From Bradysia coprophila (lineage: Eukaryota > Arthropoda > Insecta > Diptera > Sciaridae), in the NCBI RefSeq assembly GCF_014529535.1, contig NW_023503555.1, positions 992,001 through 1,056,000 of the forward strand: DNA of 64,000 nt, given 5' to 3'. The position numbers and the translations under genes are program-made. Each line of letters starts with the position of its first letter. Position 1 is the first letter of the stretch. Below, piece after piece: positions 43,112 through 61,024 of this stretch. Below the pieces are notes generated by a model that did not search any database, had not been told where the DNA came from, and was given only the letters and a program-made list of their open reading frames with translations.

Positions 43112-44962
43112 TACACATTTAAAGAATTCCAGAAATTTTCAATAATTTTAAGAGTTTCAAAAACTTTGAGAATTTAAATTCTTGAACCTCTCAAATTCTT
43201 AAAAATTCCCGAAATTATCGAGAAAAAAAATCCTGAAAAGAAGTCCTTCCTTAATGTGATAAAACATGACGTCATAATTGGTCAAACAAGTAAGCGAAAC
43301 GCACTTGTTTGAATGTGTGCGTGAGTAGGAATACATTCTAGTGTGAAAACTATTTCACTCGTTCCGACTCCGGCTACCCTCTTTTACACTTGATACATGT
43401 TTGTAATCACTTACTCGGCTGTAACATACTACTATGTTACAATGTTACTATGCCACAGCGACAACAAAAAGTCTGATAGGATCTGTCGCTGTTCTCTTAA
43501 CCTTTTAGAAACAGCAGACGCAACGCATGTAATCTTCAGTAAATCTGTTACCTACTAAATTTGGCTGAAAGTGTTGTCCAATACACAAAGTGTCTAAAAA
43601 TCTATTACTTCAGTCGTTTCAATATCATTTTGCTCACTAAGCAGAGCTCATCTCTCATTTTTGTGATTGCTTTCGACAACAGACTAGCCGTAGCATTTTA
43701 AAAAGATTCTGTTAACAGTGATCTAGCCATAGAGTTATAATCGAGAGGTGACAAGGCGGTGATGCTACGAGTGTAACTACATGGATCAGGAAAATGTACG
43801 GTTTCGTATCTAATGCTGTTCTTGATGTTATTCTCCGTTTCACTGGTTTCTCAATGGCAAATCAGAGAAATGGAGCAATACAGCAAGAACAGCTTGGATA
43901 TGAAAGTGGCCGCACTGACTAGATAAAGATCTTTGTGGATCGCCCGAACTAGAATAGTACCAATGCGAGCCTAAAAAAATTTCGTGCAGAAACTCTTTTC
44001 TTTTATGCTCATGAGTACTAATACAACATTTAGATGTCTTTACTTAGCAGCACGGCAGAGTAAAGTAAACCAGGCAGGAGCAGAGGACGCTAATACATTT
44101 GAAGGAGGGACCTAAATCCTGTTACAATCGTTTACGTATTCGTTTCACGCATTTTGCACCAAAATCAAAGGCCTACTTTAACATGAAGGGTATCTCGCCT
44201 AGCAACTGACGGTGAATCGTCTACTTCAAAAATAAAGAATGAACGAAATCACAGATGAATGAATGGACTAAAAAGAGGGGCATCATAATGAACACTCTTT
44301 TTTCTGACATTCAAACTGTCACCACAATGGCTACACATAACTATACGTAAATATCTTAGTGTTGTGTTTGTATCATTGCGGATCTAAAAAGAAATTGTTG
44401 CTTGAATCAAGTACACATAAAGTTTACGTTGTAAAAATGTGTTTTAGAGATAGCATTGCTACGGGCTATTTCTGTTAAATATAAAAACGCAAATGTGGTT
44501 TGGATAATTTCAAATTAATAATGTGAGTTTTGTGTTAAATTATCGACTCGTACAAATAAAATCGAACAATTCGGTTCGTTTCAATAGAAAAACATGGAAA
44601 GTTGCAGCGAAATGTATAAAAGAGGCACACACATTTTCACATTGTAATGTGATGATTCCGAATTAAACACATCGTTACCGAATTTGTTTGATTAAAATTA
44701 TGTATGAAATGTATGGTATATAATACAGCTTGTGAGTATGCGCGATGACATTTCCAGGCCGTACCATATATTATACAAAATATCCAATTTATTGCAACTT
44801 CAACAAGTGATAACAAATAAAAACGATTTTTTTTTCTGGTCATGAGTACCTACAGCTGGTCGTTAATTAATTAGTTTTTTTTTCTCTTCTCTGCTGTCGC
44901 TTGTTTTTGTTTAGATTGATAGTCTCGTTAAGTGTAAAGCCGTACAAAAAAAAAATAAGAAA
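43112..44962. other. Spacer upstream of PLC-gamma
   Basis: Holds a GAAAATT/AATTTTC-rich patch at 43130-43210, inverted dispersed-repeat pieces at about 43530-43640, and a palindromic TGACGTCA (CRE-like) at about 43268-43275. The PLC-gamma promoter should lie in the last few hundred bases. No core promoter element is distinctive. Confidence 0.35.
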
Positions 44963-47900
44963 ATGTTGGGGTGCTTCAGTCAATTGTCCGTGCCCAGTCT
45001 GGGCGAAATGGAACAAACCGTGTGTATGCTGGAACGGGGAACTATCATAACAAAATATTATCCGCGCCGTCGACCCGAACAGAAAACATTGATGCTGAGG
45101 AGAGAGACGAGACAGGTTTGTGGTTTCAATCTTAAAATTTCTGTTTTTGTGGCGGAAAATTTTTGTTTTCTTTTTCGTTGAACGAAGAGAAAGAAATTGA
45201 AAAGAAAAATTTCTCCGGATAGGCTTACACTATCATTTATCGTCCGAGAAAATATATCTCACTATGTTTTACTTCCGGTCTAGAGCAATATCGTAGTAGT
45301 TAGAACTGATATACGCAGTACTGTATAGCAATATTATAGCCGAATATAGACAAATGATTGTAGAGATGGTTTCATGGGGATATATTTTCACAGTTTTATT
45401 GTGAATTTGTTGTTGTAATGCGTGGTGTATTATTAGTAAAACCATTTGATAATTGTAATTACCTGCGCAAAGGTGAATTCAAGGTTTTTCTTCCGTCACA
45501 GCTCTAGCCAATACTCTTTTGCACACAGCATGTCATTAGGACAGAGTTACGTCTATTACCTGATTACTTGATAGACTTAAACCGAAATCTGTTACTTCAT
45601 TAGTTTTAACATTTTGCTATATAATACAACTTTAGCCGGAGCTCGTTGCATTCTTAAAGTTAAATACATAAAGGGGACGTGCTACATTAGTGAATTATAA
45701 GAAAAACGAAGTTTTGTTCATTTTACTTATAATTCACTAATGTGACATGTCTGCTTTCTGCATTTAACTATTTGTCGTCGTTAATAACAGACGATGCGTC
45801 TGTCCTTAGGTTATTGATTATTCTGCGACTGAATGGACGGGATGGTGGTTACGTACATACTAGCCTTCCACCTAAATTATCCGGATTCGTTTCCCATGTC
45901 AGACAATTCCACATTTAACTTTTCCAGCGATTGTATATCATTGGTAACGTCCTAAGGTTCACTCAAGCTTCATAAGTTGGATAGTAGTGTTCGGTCACTG
46001 CAACAATTGAAGGACTCGTATGACATAACCCAAATACGATGAATTTGTGTACATGTGTAGCCCACCCACATTGACTTTCATCATAAAATATTTGAAGATT
46101 TTTTTTGAAAAACAGCCTACCGAAATCGGACGCATTTTCTAGTTGAATTTTTTATATATGTACCTAGAAAGGACTTCAACCCTAGAAGCCAAAACCACTT
46201 TCAAAAAAATTCTTCGAAACTTGTGTGGCTGGTGAAAGGTGATCAAAAACCGAAAACTTGCACTTTTCTTACAAAAATTTCTCCAGTTACACGAGCCGTA
46301 CAGGGTTGTGTGGGTAGTCATTACAAAGGTAATAACATGTACTATTGAGCCGAATAGAGACTTATTGGTTTTAAATTTCATCCACACTGAAATATGTGCA
46401 GTTAAAGTTTTCAACCGAAGACTTACACTGTTCTTACAGAAATTTCTCGAGGTACACAAAACGTACATGGTCGTCTGGGGTATCATTTGAAAGGTAATTT
46501 TATGTGCTTTTGGGCCAAATAGAGTCTTATGCGGCTTGGATGCATCTACGATGAAATAGAAGTTGAAATGTTTTAGTGCCCATATTTCATCGAATATGCA
46601 TCCGAACCCGAAAAGCACATAAAATTCCCTTTCTTCTTGGGTAGAATACCTTTCTAGGCACTATAAAAAAGTCCACTGGAAAATGAGTCCGATTTCGGTA
46701 GGCTGTTTTTCAAAAGAATCCCTTTTGATACTTCGAGGCGTGGTTCGGAAGTAATGTGGTCCAGACTGGACTTGTTTTTGACCGTAAAGGGCTGCTAGTG
46801 AGGTCTCTAAACAAATCAAATCAAATAAATAGGTTTCTCTAAGACCCACTATCTGATACCACTTCACTTCTTTAGTTTTATGACTAAGGTATTAGTATTC
46901 GGACATGTATACTCAATAAGTAGCTTTCAAAAAAATAAAAAAATAATCAATGATATGTGTCGACTACTGGTACACATTTCTGTAGTGTATCCTTACATAC
47001 AGAGTAGCAAAACACAAATAGACATTTGCTTTCCATTCTGCCTGGAGACTTGTGCGCGCACTCTACTTTAGTCTTTTTTCCGCAACACGAACCGGATCTG
47101 ATTAGTCATTTTCAAACACAAATTACCTCCATCATGCCATATGCCATAATGAATTTGTTTCCAGTTAATTTGGGCGTCAGCGAATGCCAATCCACGTACG
47201 AACTATGACGGAGCCGTGGAGCTTCGTGAAATAAAGGAAGTGAGACTGGGGAAAAATAGCAAAGAGTTCGAGAAATGGAGTGACGATAGCAAAGCAATTG
47301 ACCCGTTAAAATGTTTCATTGTATTCTACGGCAGTGAATTTAAACTGAGATCGTTGTCGGTTGTGGGTATGTACTTTAGAGGCTCAGACATTTATACGGA
47401 CACAGTAAATAAAAAAATCAAATTTTCCGCAGCTTTATCCGAACAGGAATGTGAAAATTGGATGAAGGGATTGCGGTACATGATTAGCGATACGAACTCG
47501 TCTCCATATCCGTTAGAGATCGAGAGGTGGTTGCGGAAAGAATTTTATTCGATTGAAAATGCACGGGAAACGTAAGTTTTCTTTGATACCCAGAAGTGAT
47601 CAATGAAATCGAATTTCGTTCTTTTGTTCCAGGGTGACCATAAAGGAATTGAAAGCATTTCTTGGCCGCGTCAACTGTAAAATGAGCACAGCAAAACTGT
47701 TAGAACATTTCAATGAGATCGATGTGAGGAAACGTGGCGAATTGCGATTCGACGATTTTTCGCATTTGTTCCAAAAACTACTGGTCACCCAGAATGTAAT
47801 AGCCGGATGGGGGAAATCATTTTTCGTTTTCCTTACAATTCTTTTTCTAATCCACAGACCTTACAAGAGTGCTACAATTGCTTCGAAGGTTTTCCATACA

Positions 47901-50900
47901 GCAAAGATAACGAGACCGTTCAACTGCAAAGCTTCCAGACCTTTTTAGTCAAAGATCAAAACGATCCGTTAGGAAAGGATGATCGCATGGTATCAACATT
48001 TTTACGGGACTTTGTCCAGGATCCATTACGAGACGTTCAGGAGCCATATCTTACAATACCTGAGGTTTTTTTCAACAGAGCAACAGAGCCAACTTTGTTG
48101 ATCAACTGACTGAACCTCTTCCCATTCCAGTTCATCGATTACCTTTTTTCGAAACAAAACAGCATCTGGGACACCCGCCATGACAGAGTGTACATGGACA
48201 TGAAAAAACCATTGTCGCACTACTGGATCTCGTCGTCACACAACACTTATCTGACCGGCGATCAATTTTCCAGTGAATCGTCGACTGAAGCATACGTGCG
48301 GGCACTACGAATGGGCTGCCGTTGCATCGAATTGGATTGTTGGGATGGTCCAGACAATATGCCGTTGATTTTCCATGGTCATACGTTCACCACCAAGATC
48401 AAATTCCGTGATGTCATCAAAACCATCAAAGAGCATGCGTTCGTCACGTCCGAGTATCCGGTGATACTGTCGATAGAACAAAATTGCTCGCTTGCGCAAC
48501 AACGTAAAATGGCGCAAGCGATGATCGAAGTTTTCGGCGATATGCTGCTGGTAATGCTTCTTTCGTTGTGTTACACGGCACGCACTTCATTTCTTCTGTT
48601 TTAGACGAATCGCATGGACAAAAATGAAATTCAGTTGCCGTCACCGCATCAATTGCGCCGTAAAATAATTTTAAAGCACAAAAAGCTTCCGGAAGTTGAG
48701 GACGGAACGTTGGCTAAGAACGACGAAAACGAAAATTTCCGCAGCATGATGAAAGAAGGAAAATTGTATCTTCAGGATCCTGTAGATAAATCGTGGAACT
48801 TGTATCTGTTTGTGTTGACCCAACACAAGCTGATGTACCGTTCTGAGCCGGAAGAGTCAATTCGGGACGAAGAGTTTGAACTGTGCTTCCCGCGGCCGAA
48901 AGAGAGCCTAATGAATGACGAACTGCATTTCGGCGAGAATTGGTTCCACGGCAAGCTGGAGGGTGGACGGCAAGAGGCAGAACAGTTGTTGGAAGCGTAC
49001 AAGCATTTGGGTGATGGCACGTTTTTGGTGCGAGAGAGTGCAACGTTTGTCGGAGATTACAGTTTGTCGTTTTGGCGGAAGGACAAGGCGAATCATTGCC
49101 GCATCAAATTGAAGCACCAAAATGGTCTCACGAAATATTATTTGGTGGAAATGCATGTGTTCGACAGTCTATACAGCCTAATCATGCACTACAGACAGAA
49201 TATGCTGCGAAGTGCGGTGAGTAACTGTTTTGAAAGGCTTCGATAGGCTGCCACTAACTCAAATTATGTTCGTCACAGGAATTTGCCATTCTGCTTAAAG
49301 AACCAGTTCCGCAACCGAAAAAGCACGAGACACAAGAGTGGTTCCATCCGCACACTACACGCGAACAAGCCGATAATGTTTTGGTGCACTTGAGCGATGG
49401 TTCATTTTTGGTTCGCGTGTCAGAACAAGACGCCAATGCTTACGCAATATCGTTCACGTAAGTTCACGATTATTCATGACCGTTCATCGAACAATTCGAT
49501 AAAATTTTCCTCGATTAATTCGCAGGGCCTATCGAAAGATCAAAAACTGTCGCATCAATGTGGAAGGACGACTGTACATTGTGGGAGAAACACAGTTCGA
49601 GAGTCTAGTCAGTTTAATTAGTTATTATACCAGGAATCCTCTCTATCGGAACGTTAAGCTCACGTATCCGATATCCAAAGAGATGCTGAAGACAATGTCA
49701 AAGCGTTATGGGAGCGAGGTTACGGTATGTCACCAAAAATATCGAATGCACTCCAAGCATTTAACATTTAATTGATAGGCATCGGATGCAGAAAATGGTG
49801 AAGACGATCAAAATGAAGCCTCAAGTTACATGGATCCGTCAGCGTCACAAGAACGGGTTACCGTAAAGGCAATGTACGACTACATAGCACAAAATCCCGA
49901 CGAACTCTCGTTTTGCAAGCATGCCATCATCACCAACGTTAAGAAAAAGGAGAACAATTCGTGGTGGACGGGAGATTACGGTGGCAAGAAACAACACTAT
50001 TTCCCTGCCAATTATGTTGTGGAAATAGAAACGTCCGGTGATGGATGCAGTGATGATAGTTCAGGAAAAGTCTCTACTAATCATACGGGTATGTGTGTCA
50101 GTCTTTATACCGTTCATACCGGAACGTTTTAACGAAATCTCGATTTCAGATTCATTTGATGTGCATGGCGCAGTGGTTAGTTTTGCTTACGATTCAAGTG
50201 AACCGGATGTTCAGTTCAAATTGCGCATACAAACGCCGACGATGCAAAATATTTTCGAAATCGGCTTCAAGAACCATGAAGTTGCCACCGAATGGGATAA
50301 AGCAATCAAGGAAGCCGCCCAAATCGCCAGCCTACTGGAAACGCAACGTCGTAAAAAGGAGCGAAACGCTCGGGTGGCAAAGGAAATGTCCGATTTGATA
50401 ATATACTTCCGTAGTGTACCGTTCAAGGACAAAGACTGGGTGTTCTATGAGATGTCCAGCTTCCCGGAAACGAAAGCCGAAAAATATTTCGTTCAGCAGT
50501 ACGGTTCGTCGACGGTGCGGTATCATCAAAATCAAGTCAGTCGGGTGTATCCGAAGGGACAGCGATTGGATTCGTCGAATTTCAATCCGATTCCGTTTTG
50601 GAACGTCGGCTCGCAAATGATTGCCCTGAATTATCAGACGCCCGATAAACCGATGCAATTGAACGAAGCGAAATTTCGTGATAACGGCGGTTGTGGATAC
50701 ATTTTGAAGCCGAAATTTATGTTAAACGAACGATTCGATCCGAATGACAGTAATACGTTGGTGGACGTTGAAGAGAAAACGGTCAATATTCGGATAATCG
50801 GCGCCCGGCATTTGTGCAAGTCTCGAAGTAATGTGACCAATCCATCGGTGGAAGTGGAAGTCGTTGGTTCGACATTTGATTCTGGTGTGAAGCATCGAAC

Positions 50901-51382
50901 GCGATCTGTTGGTAAGTATCGAAAGACGAACTCTGCGGGTGGAATTTTTGGGAAATCTTTTTGGTTGGATTTGCTGACGAGGAGCAAATCAACTCTATTG
51001 ACCGGTTCACACTCCTAACTTATTTCATTGAAAGAACCACCCTTCCATTTCAGAAAATGGATTCAATCCAATTTGGAACGAGCTTTGTGAATTTCACATA
51101 AAAAATCCGGATTTCGCCATGCTACGGTTTGAAGTGCAAGACGAAGACATGTTTGGTGAACGGAATTTCATTGGGCAAGCCGTCTTTCCAGTAAGTATTT
51201 TGTTGACGAAGCTCTGGTCGCAAGAAACCATTTGATGTTTCCCACGTAAACGTTTCTCTTCACAGATAAACTGCTTGCGAACGGGCCTACGAAGCATATC
51301 ACTGAAAAACAAGTACAGCGAAGACTTGGAATTGGCGACCCTCTTGGTGCAAATTCAAATTAAAAATTCCGAGAGCAAATAG
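44963..51382 (+). CDS. sl: Phospholipase C gamma (small wing homolog)
   Basis: Hydrolyses PIP2 to IP3 and DAG downstream of receptor tyrosine kinases, at the plasma membrane. There are twelve exons: 44963-45115, 47165-47571, 47633-47795, 47858-48064, 48131-48550, 48605-49216, 49279-49457, 49526-49724, 49779-50088, 50150-50911, 51054-51190, 51266-51382. They total 1,221 residues, close to the fly protein. Domains in order: N-terminal PH with [14 protein letters not shown]-hand region; X box (about 311-450) with the catalytic histidines in [10 protein letters not shown] and FHGHTF; split PH; SH2 at about 563-655 (FLVRES); SH2 at about 675-770 (FLVRVS); SH3 near 808-865; split PH second half; Y box; C2. 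The 2-kb first intron contains MITE C2 and a SINE split by foldback D copy 2. It looks intact. Confidence 0.96.
45658..45771. mobile_element. MITE C2, compact palindrome
   Basis: AGTTAAATACATAAAG and CATTAGTGAATTATAAG are inverted as CTTATAATTCACTAATG and CTGCATTTAACTA, with almost no centre. Same ends as the longer element at 16181-16816. It lies in PLC-gamma intron 1. Confidence 0.6.
45834..46829 (+). mobile_element. tRNA-derived SINE (copy 3), split by a foldback insertion
   Basis: The 5' part (45834 to about 46052) matches 21130 onward (GGTTACGTACATACTAG, CACTCAAGCTTCATAA). The 3' part (about 46733-46829) matches 21280-21376 (ACTTCGAGGCG, GGTCCAGACTGGACTTG, AGTGAGGTCTCTAA) and ends in AAATCAAATCAAA. 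Foldback element D copy 2 lies between the halves, so it inserted after the SINE. Confidence 0.65.
46095..46732. mobile_element. Foldback element D, copy 2 (about 640 bp)
   Basis: The ends GATTTTTTTTGAAAAACAGC and the inverse GCTGTTTTTCAAAAGAATCC share the GAAAAACAG core with 18162-19013. The arms share CCGAAATCGGACGCATTTTC and the same internal modules (ATTTCTC.AG.TACAC). The right arm is shorter than the left, so it is an unequal foldback. Confidence 0.65.
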
Positions 51383-54300
51383 ACTAATACATTGCCTACA
51401 TTAATCGAGTTTTTGGGGCGGAGCATGCAAATGCAAAACTGTTAGATCCACGCTCTAGAGTTCATTTGGGAAAGAAATCTTAGCGTTAACATCAATGTAA
51501 ATGCTGTGATGGCTTAATAGGGGAAGTAGTAGTATTGAAAACAGCCTATGCGGCTCGGTTTTCTTCATTTCTATCTTCGAATTGTTGTCGGCATTGTCGG
51601 TAATTTAAACGAAACGAAATTTGGTCCATCTTTCAATAAAGTTACGCCGCAAACATTAACTAGTATTGCTAATTAACTCCCGCTGCCATTAACCACTAAA
51701 ACGTGACCATGTTTACTGTACCAACATCCTGTTTCGATCCCATTTCCCCTAATCAAGCAGTAAAAGACAGATCATTCAAATTCGACTTTAGGACTACAAA
51801 AGCACTGTCTGTCTTTAAGAATATGTTTCTTGATCCTCTCGAATTTTCCCGTATTTTTGTAATTTTCGTGAGTTTTCCTCAAAGCGAAAAAATCATGAAA
51901 ATTTGAGAAAAGAGAAATTTTCCGGATAATCTCCAATTTTCCAAATGAGGTAAAATTGTCGAGAAAATTGTCTTCATTTTCTGGAACTTTTCTAGATTTT
52001 CTTAAGAATTTCTAGATTTTGATAAAGTTTTCTCAAAGGTTGGTTGCGCACAGAAGTGTAGATTGAGTGATTTAAAAAAAGGAGGCGAATGTGTCATCTA
52101 AATTTGCTTGCACGGACTCTTTAGAGTAAGAAAGTACGTCTCGCTACGCTCCGCTCCAATTTGACATTTGACGCGTATCTTCCCTTTTATTTACAAAAAC
52201 AAAACAAAAATTGACAGAGAAAAAATGGGTGCTAAACGTTTTTCATATCAAAAATATTGTTGACCTAAGTTTACACGCGCGTTACACTTAGATGTTGTAG
52301 CATAATGATGAACTGTGACCGTCAATTTGTTAATCTAATTTTAAAATTGAAATATTTTTAGTCGGAAGAATCGAAGATCGGAAAGGTGAGATCGCTAGCG
52401 AAACCAAAACAAAATTTTAGTTTTCAACATTACAAGTCACGACTTGACTTGACCTGAGTAACATGCTCCTGTGAACGCTCCCATGAGAACATTGAACTTG
52501 AGACTTTGGCAGGATTGTAAATCATGCCATAATCCCTCCTTTTCGTTCTTCGTGATAGCATTCAAAGGACACATCATTGAATGTTTTCGATCAATCACTT
52601 TCGCTTCAACTCTTATTACAAAACATGGACATTCAACGTTGCAAGACGCGAGGGGCAGATATGTTCAAAAAACCCTACCAAAAAGAAAAATGATTTTCAA
52701 GCATTTTTAAGGGTTTTGAGGATATGGCACTCCAGCTTCGAATTGACTTCGTCACACTAGAGCTACGCAGATGTTTTTTGTATTTATAATCGCATTTAAA
52801 CTGAAATAAATGAAATGAAATGAAATGGCACTCCAGCTCCAATATCAGCTAATTGTGAATCCATTTGCAGACGTTATGGACTTAATTCGAATTCGAATTC
52901 ATCAACCGCGAAGTTGCGGCTGAACAACTTTGTGACATTAGAGGTTGTGTTCAATTCTTAAAATCATTTCGATTGTGACCCTAAAGCCTTTTCGTCTAGT
53001 TACTCTAACAAATTCAAATGTCAAGTTGCATTTGATGCAGCAAAAGTCAATTAAAGCCTTCACGGCGAAATAAAATTAAAACGACTTAGTTCCCCGTCTT
53101 AATTTGCTTGTGGACAATGTTTTTTGGGCACAATTTGCATGCAGTTCGAATAGTCTCCAAGAGAGGCTTTTCGAACTGTATATGTGCGAATTGTGTCTAA
53201 GAGAGACTATTCACACTGTATGCATATAAATTCAAAAACAAGAAAAAGTTCGATCCGAGCTTGACTTTTTGGCATAGCTGAAAAGTTTGATTTCATGTGC
53301 GATATTACGCACTCGATTAAACTCTGAATTACGGCAACACATTTGTGATCATACGATAAAGTCGTGTAATGTGAAAGCTTTTCGGTTACGAAAAGCGAAA
53401 TTTCGACCGAAAACGATTTACGATTCATACGAGCCTTAAATTTTGTCCGAATATTTAACTTTCTTTCTTTGAGAAATTGGATATTCGTTTGAATCAATTA
53501 AAAGTGCATTTTTTTGTAGCCTAAGCTAAAGATAAATTTTAAATGAAATTCTATTTTGATGAAATGTTTGTCATTCTACCGTAAATGTTATAATAAACAA
53601 ATTATTATTATTGTACCCAGTGTTTATTAAATATTAATAAAGGGCATTACGGTTTGTCAGTGGATAAGAGCTGCGGGAAACGGCAGTGATTGCTAAACAT
53701 GTTGTTAAATGCCACAATGACAAAAAAGAGTTTGACAACTCATTTGCAGCGGGGAACTTTGTAAGGTTATTTTACGTGTTACGGCATGTTTCATTTTCAT
53801 TTACATTGCCTAATCACGTAAAGCATTGTACTTACGAGGTTCCAAGTTGTTATTTCCCCTTCGGGTCGGGCTGTAACATCCCACTTATCAAATACACAAC
53901 TTGAAACCTCGGAAGTAATATACTATTAATGGTCTCCAAGTAATCTACAATAGCTCCCAAACAAAAAATTCTTCTGTGGCAGATAATGTAGATTACATAT
54001 GGCCTTCAGGTAATCTACGTTATCGCATAAAATCAAATGAACCAGACCTGAGTTACCGTTGACCTGACGCGACGTGATCTTATCTGACTTGACCTGAGAT
54101 AAATTTTGAATACAAATTTAAATGTAAAACAATATTTTACAAACAAAAAATCCTGAAAACCTACAGGTTGAATCAGAATTTATTTATTTATTTATTTATT
54201 TAGTGTCTACTTAAGTAAGCTGACATAGTTACAATCATCGTCATCATCACCACCAATACAATCAAAAATTGAACACTAAATCAATCTAGCTTTCTAGCTT

Positions 54301-55004
54301 CGTCAGTCAATCCGCTCAGACACATGTAAGTCTACTTCAATTCCAATTTAAATTCATATTTTAACGTTCAAATCAATCAGCCTTTCAAATTCAACTCTTA
54401 AAATTCAATTTACCCATTCCCTTAAAATCAATTCACTTCCACTATATCACAGTCCTTTGCCATCTAACAATCGTTATCTCTCGTAGCACAGTTCTATGAG
54501 GTTACCGAATGCCCGATCTGGCGTTTCAAAACTTCTTGTTTAAAGCGTATAAACGGTAACGTCGGATCGACAACTGCCGCTGCACAATTGAATGCTTTGC
54601 ACGCATTGTTGAGCGGAGAATTCCACCCATATTCCGTTCTCGAATGTTCCAATCTAATAAAACCTGAGTTTCTCAGTTGGCGATCTCCAGTATTTAAGTT
54701 CAGTTGATTACGTAAGTATGGAGAATCCAGACGTCCAGATACAATTTGGTGCATCCACAATGCAGCCGAAATTACCCTCCTTCTGTTTAGTGAGACTTAG
54801 GATGATTTGGATTAGGTCAAAATTAAACGAACCAGGTCAAGTCAGCGGTCAGGCTTCCCAGAGACTAAGTTTGCTGCAGGTAAAACTTCAAACTCTTTTA
54901 TGTCTGTTCGTACAGGCACATCTGCACATTAGATGATGGCATCAATCTAAATGAATCGAGCTTTTGGGTGTGGGCCATAAGTTCGATTAATCCAATTTTT
55001 CCTG
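51383..55004. other. Gene-poor spacer with repeat fragments
   Basis: No supported exon. Seen: PLC-gamma 3' UTR to about 51650, AATTTTC/GAAAATT-rich patch 51840-52030, a (TTTA)n run at about 54181-54203, a decayed MITE K piece at about 53930-54025, and inverted TCTCTTGGAG-like words around 53150-53220. A minus-strand frame of 88 codons at 54494-54760 has no recognisable domain. Confidence 0.4.
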
Positions 55005-55241
55005 CATTGACAAAAAAGAGTTGAAAATCTTACCTGCAGCAGGTAACTTTGTCTCCAGGTAATGTACATTATCTGCCACAGCAGTTTTTTTTTGTATGAG
55101 GTACTTTGTCTCCAGTCTCTAATCTACAATAGCTGCCACAGCTGTAGCGCCCCATACAAAAAATACAGCTGCGACAGAAAATGTAGATTACCTGGAGACT
55201 TACCTGTTACAGGTGAGTTTTTCGAAACTTTTTTGTCAGTG
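55005..55241. mobile_element. MITE K, fullest copy
   Basis: The ends CATTGACAAAAAAGAGTTGA and the inverse of CACTGACAAAAAAGTTTCGA. Inner inverted blocks CTTACCTG.AGCAGGTAA, GTCTCCAGGTAAT and GTAGATTACCTGGAGAC, with a centre GCGCCCCATACAAAAAAT. A partial copy lies at 20658-20815. Confidence 0.65.
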
Positions 55242-55609
55242 TGGTCTTCTGTTTATTTTTGCTGTGATGCCACACTGACCTACGAAAATATTTATGAACT
55301 TACCGAGAAACCTTCTAAAAGCACAGCTACTCATTTCGCGACTAAATTTTGAAAGATCGACATCATCGACATCTAACAATTAGGATTGCTTGTCGCTAAC
55401 TGCACTGACAGAACCTCTACGATCGTTTCTGCGCTGGCGCACATTAATCATATTTACAAACAATCATCACAAGTTCTTCATCCGTCGGTGAATGTATACA
55501 TTCCAAACGGCTGTGATTGATCAGCAATTTTATGTTTCTGAGAATATCGAAGTGTGACTTTACGATTTAAAGTGTAGTGTTTGTCTACGTATCTCTTTAA
55601 CTGTTTAAA

Positions 55610-56565
55610 ATGGATGCTGACGATTTCAAGCAACTTACGTTGGAAATTTTATGGGATGAAAAACATATAACACGTTTTGTGTGTGAGCTGCGCTTGACAC
55701 TGTTCATAAACGCTCTAAACGTAGCCGAACGAAGACCACAATGCCTAATGCCATTTCCGTCCGTTTTTTTCGATCGCGTAACTAAAACGAAAGACATTGA
55801 ACGACTTAGACATCATATTGGGTTGATACCACCATTGGACGACATAAAGGTGAAATTAGAGCAATTCCGGTTGTGTGTAGTGAAACTATAAATTAAACGG
55901 TAAATTGCAGGACGATACTGAATTTCCGCTGTTGACATGGCAATTACTTTATTGGATATTCACCAATCCATTAACCATATCCGCATTACACCTGGAAGAA
56001 CCGAGAAACGTTTTTATCGATCGTCTAATTGAAGAAACCAAACTCACCGACATTCCCCACTATCAAAGAGTGATTTTTTTCAAAATCAATAATCACACCA
56101 ACGAAGGTAAAACAGTTGCGATGGATTGCATGGCAGAAATTATTTTCAATAAAGTCGAAAATTTCAGAGAAATTCCTTGAACTAAAGGAACGTCATGGCA
56201 CATTTTTCGCCTACCATGGATCCAACTTCGAAAACTTTCATTCGATCATCCATCGTGGACTCATCGGTGCTTTGAACGAACGAAGTGCTTATGGATTTGG
56301 CACGTATCTATCAATGAACTATTTGACGGCATTCCAGTACGCTTCACAGTCAACCATTTGGCCACACAGTAGACTTCTATCAACGGATAAGAGTGTTAGA
56401 TGCATCGGAATTGTTGAAGTTGTAGACGATGCTTCCATTAATTGGCCGGGTTTGCGAGCGGTTAGCCAAGGAAGTGACTTATGGTCGGAAAGAAAGCAGT
56501 GCTACTGTTGTGTGGTAAATCGCGATGAATTGATGCGACTGCGCTATGTGTTGGTTGTAATGTAG
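55610..56565 (+). CDS. PARP16-like mono-ADP-ribosyltransferase
   Basis: Transfers ADP-ribose from NAD+ to protein. The exons are 55610-55849, 55911-56106 and 56168-56565, giving 277 residues with 60-61 nt introns. The N-terminal helical domain matches PARP16 (LTLFINALN, MPFPSVFF, LTISALHLE). The catalytic half has FAYHGSNFENFHSIIHRGL (His), GFGTYLSMNY (Tyr) and LMRLRYVLV (Tyr), i.e. the H-Y-Y triad of PARP16 rather than H-Y-E. Vertebrate PARP16 continues with a C-terminal membrane anchor to the ER/nuclear envelope; here the stop falls right after the last catalytic strand, so the anchor is absent. A GTAATG donor-like sequence overlaps the final codons, but I saw no membrane-segment exon within the next kilobase. 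Convergent with glutaminyl cyclase (256 bases apart). Confidence 0.88.
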
Positions 56566-56820
56566 CTTTGGAAACAAATGTTAAGTGGGAAATGAGTGTC
56601 GTTTCATTCAAAGACTGATGCCATAACTTAGAAATATTCGATGATCAGTTACTGTGATTCATATCGTTAAATTCAAGGCTTGAATTTCAAGCCATTATGT
56701 TGGATCATCAAATTTGTTCTAAAATCGATTAAAATGCTTCACGCAACAATTTAAATTGGGTTTCACTTTATTCAAGCATTTGAGGGTCAACTCTCACTGC
56801 GTAAAATAAATGGATTTATT

Positions 56821-61024
<4,204 letters not shown>

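Noticed and set aside
43268..43275. TGACGTCA as a functional CRE for PLC-gamma
   Set aside because: One palindromic octamer 1.7 kb upstream is weak evidence; chance occurrence cannot be excluded.
46139..46618. 159-codon minus-strand frame
   Set aside because: It lies wholly inside foldback element D copy 2; the same region is open on the other strand, as expected for a palindrome. No domain is recognised.
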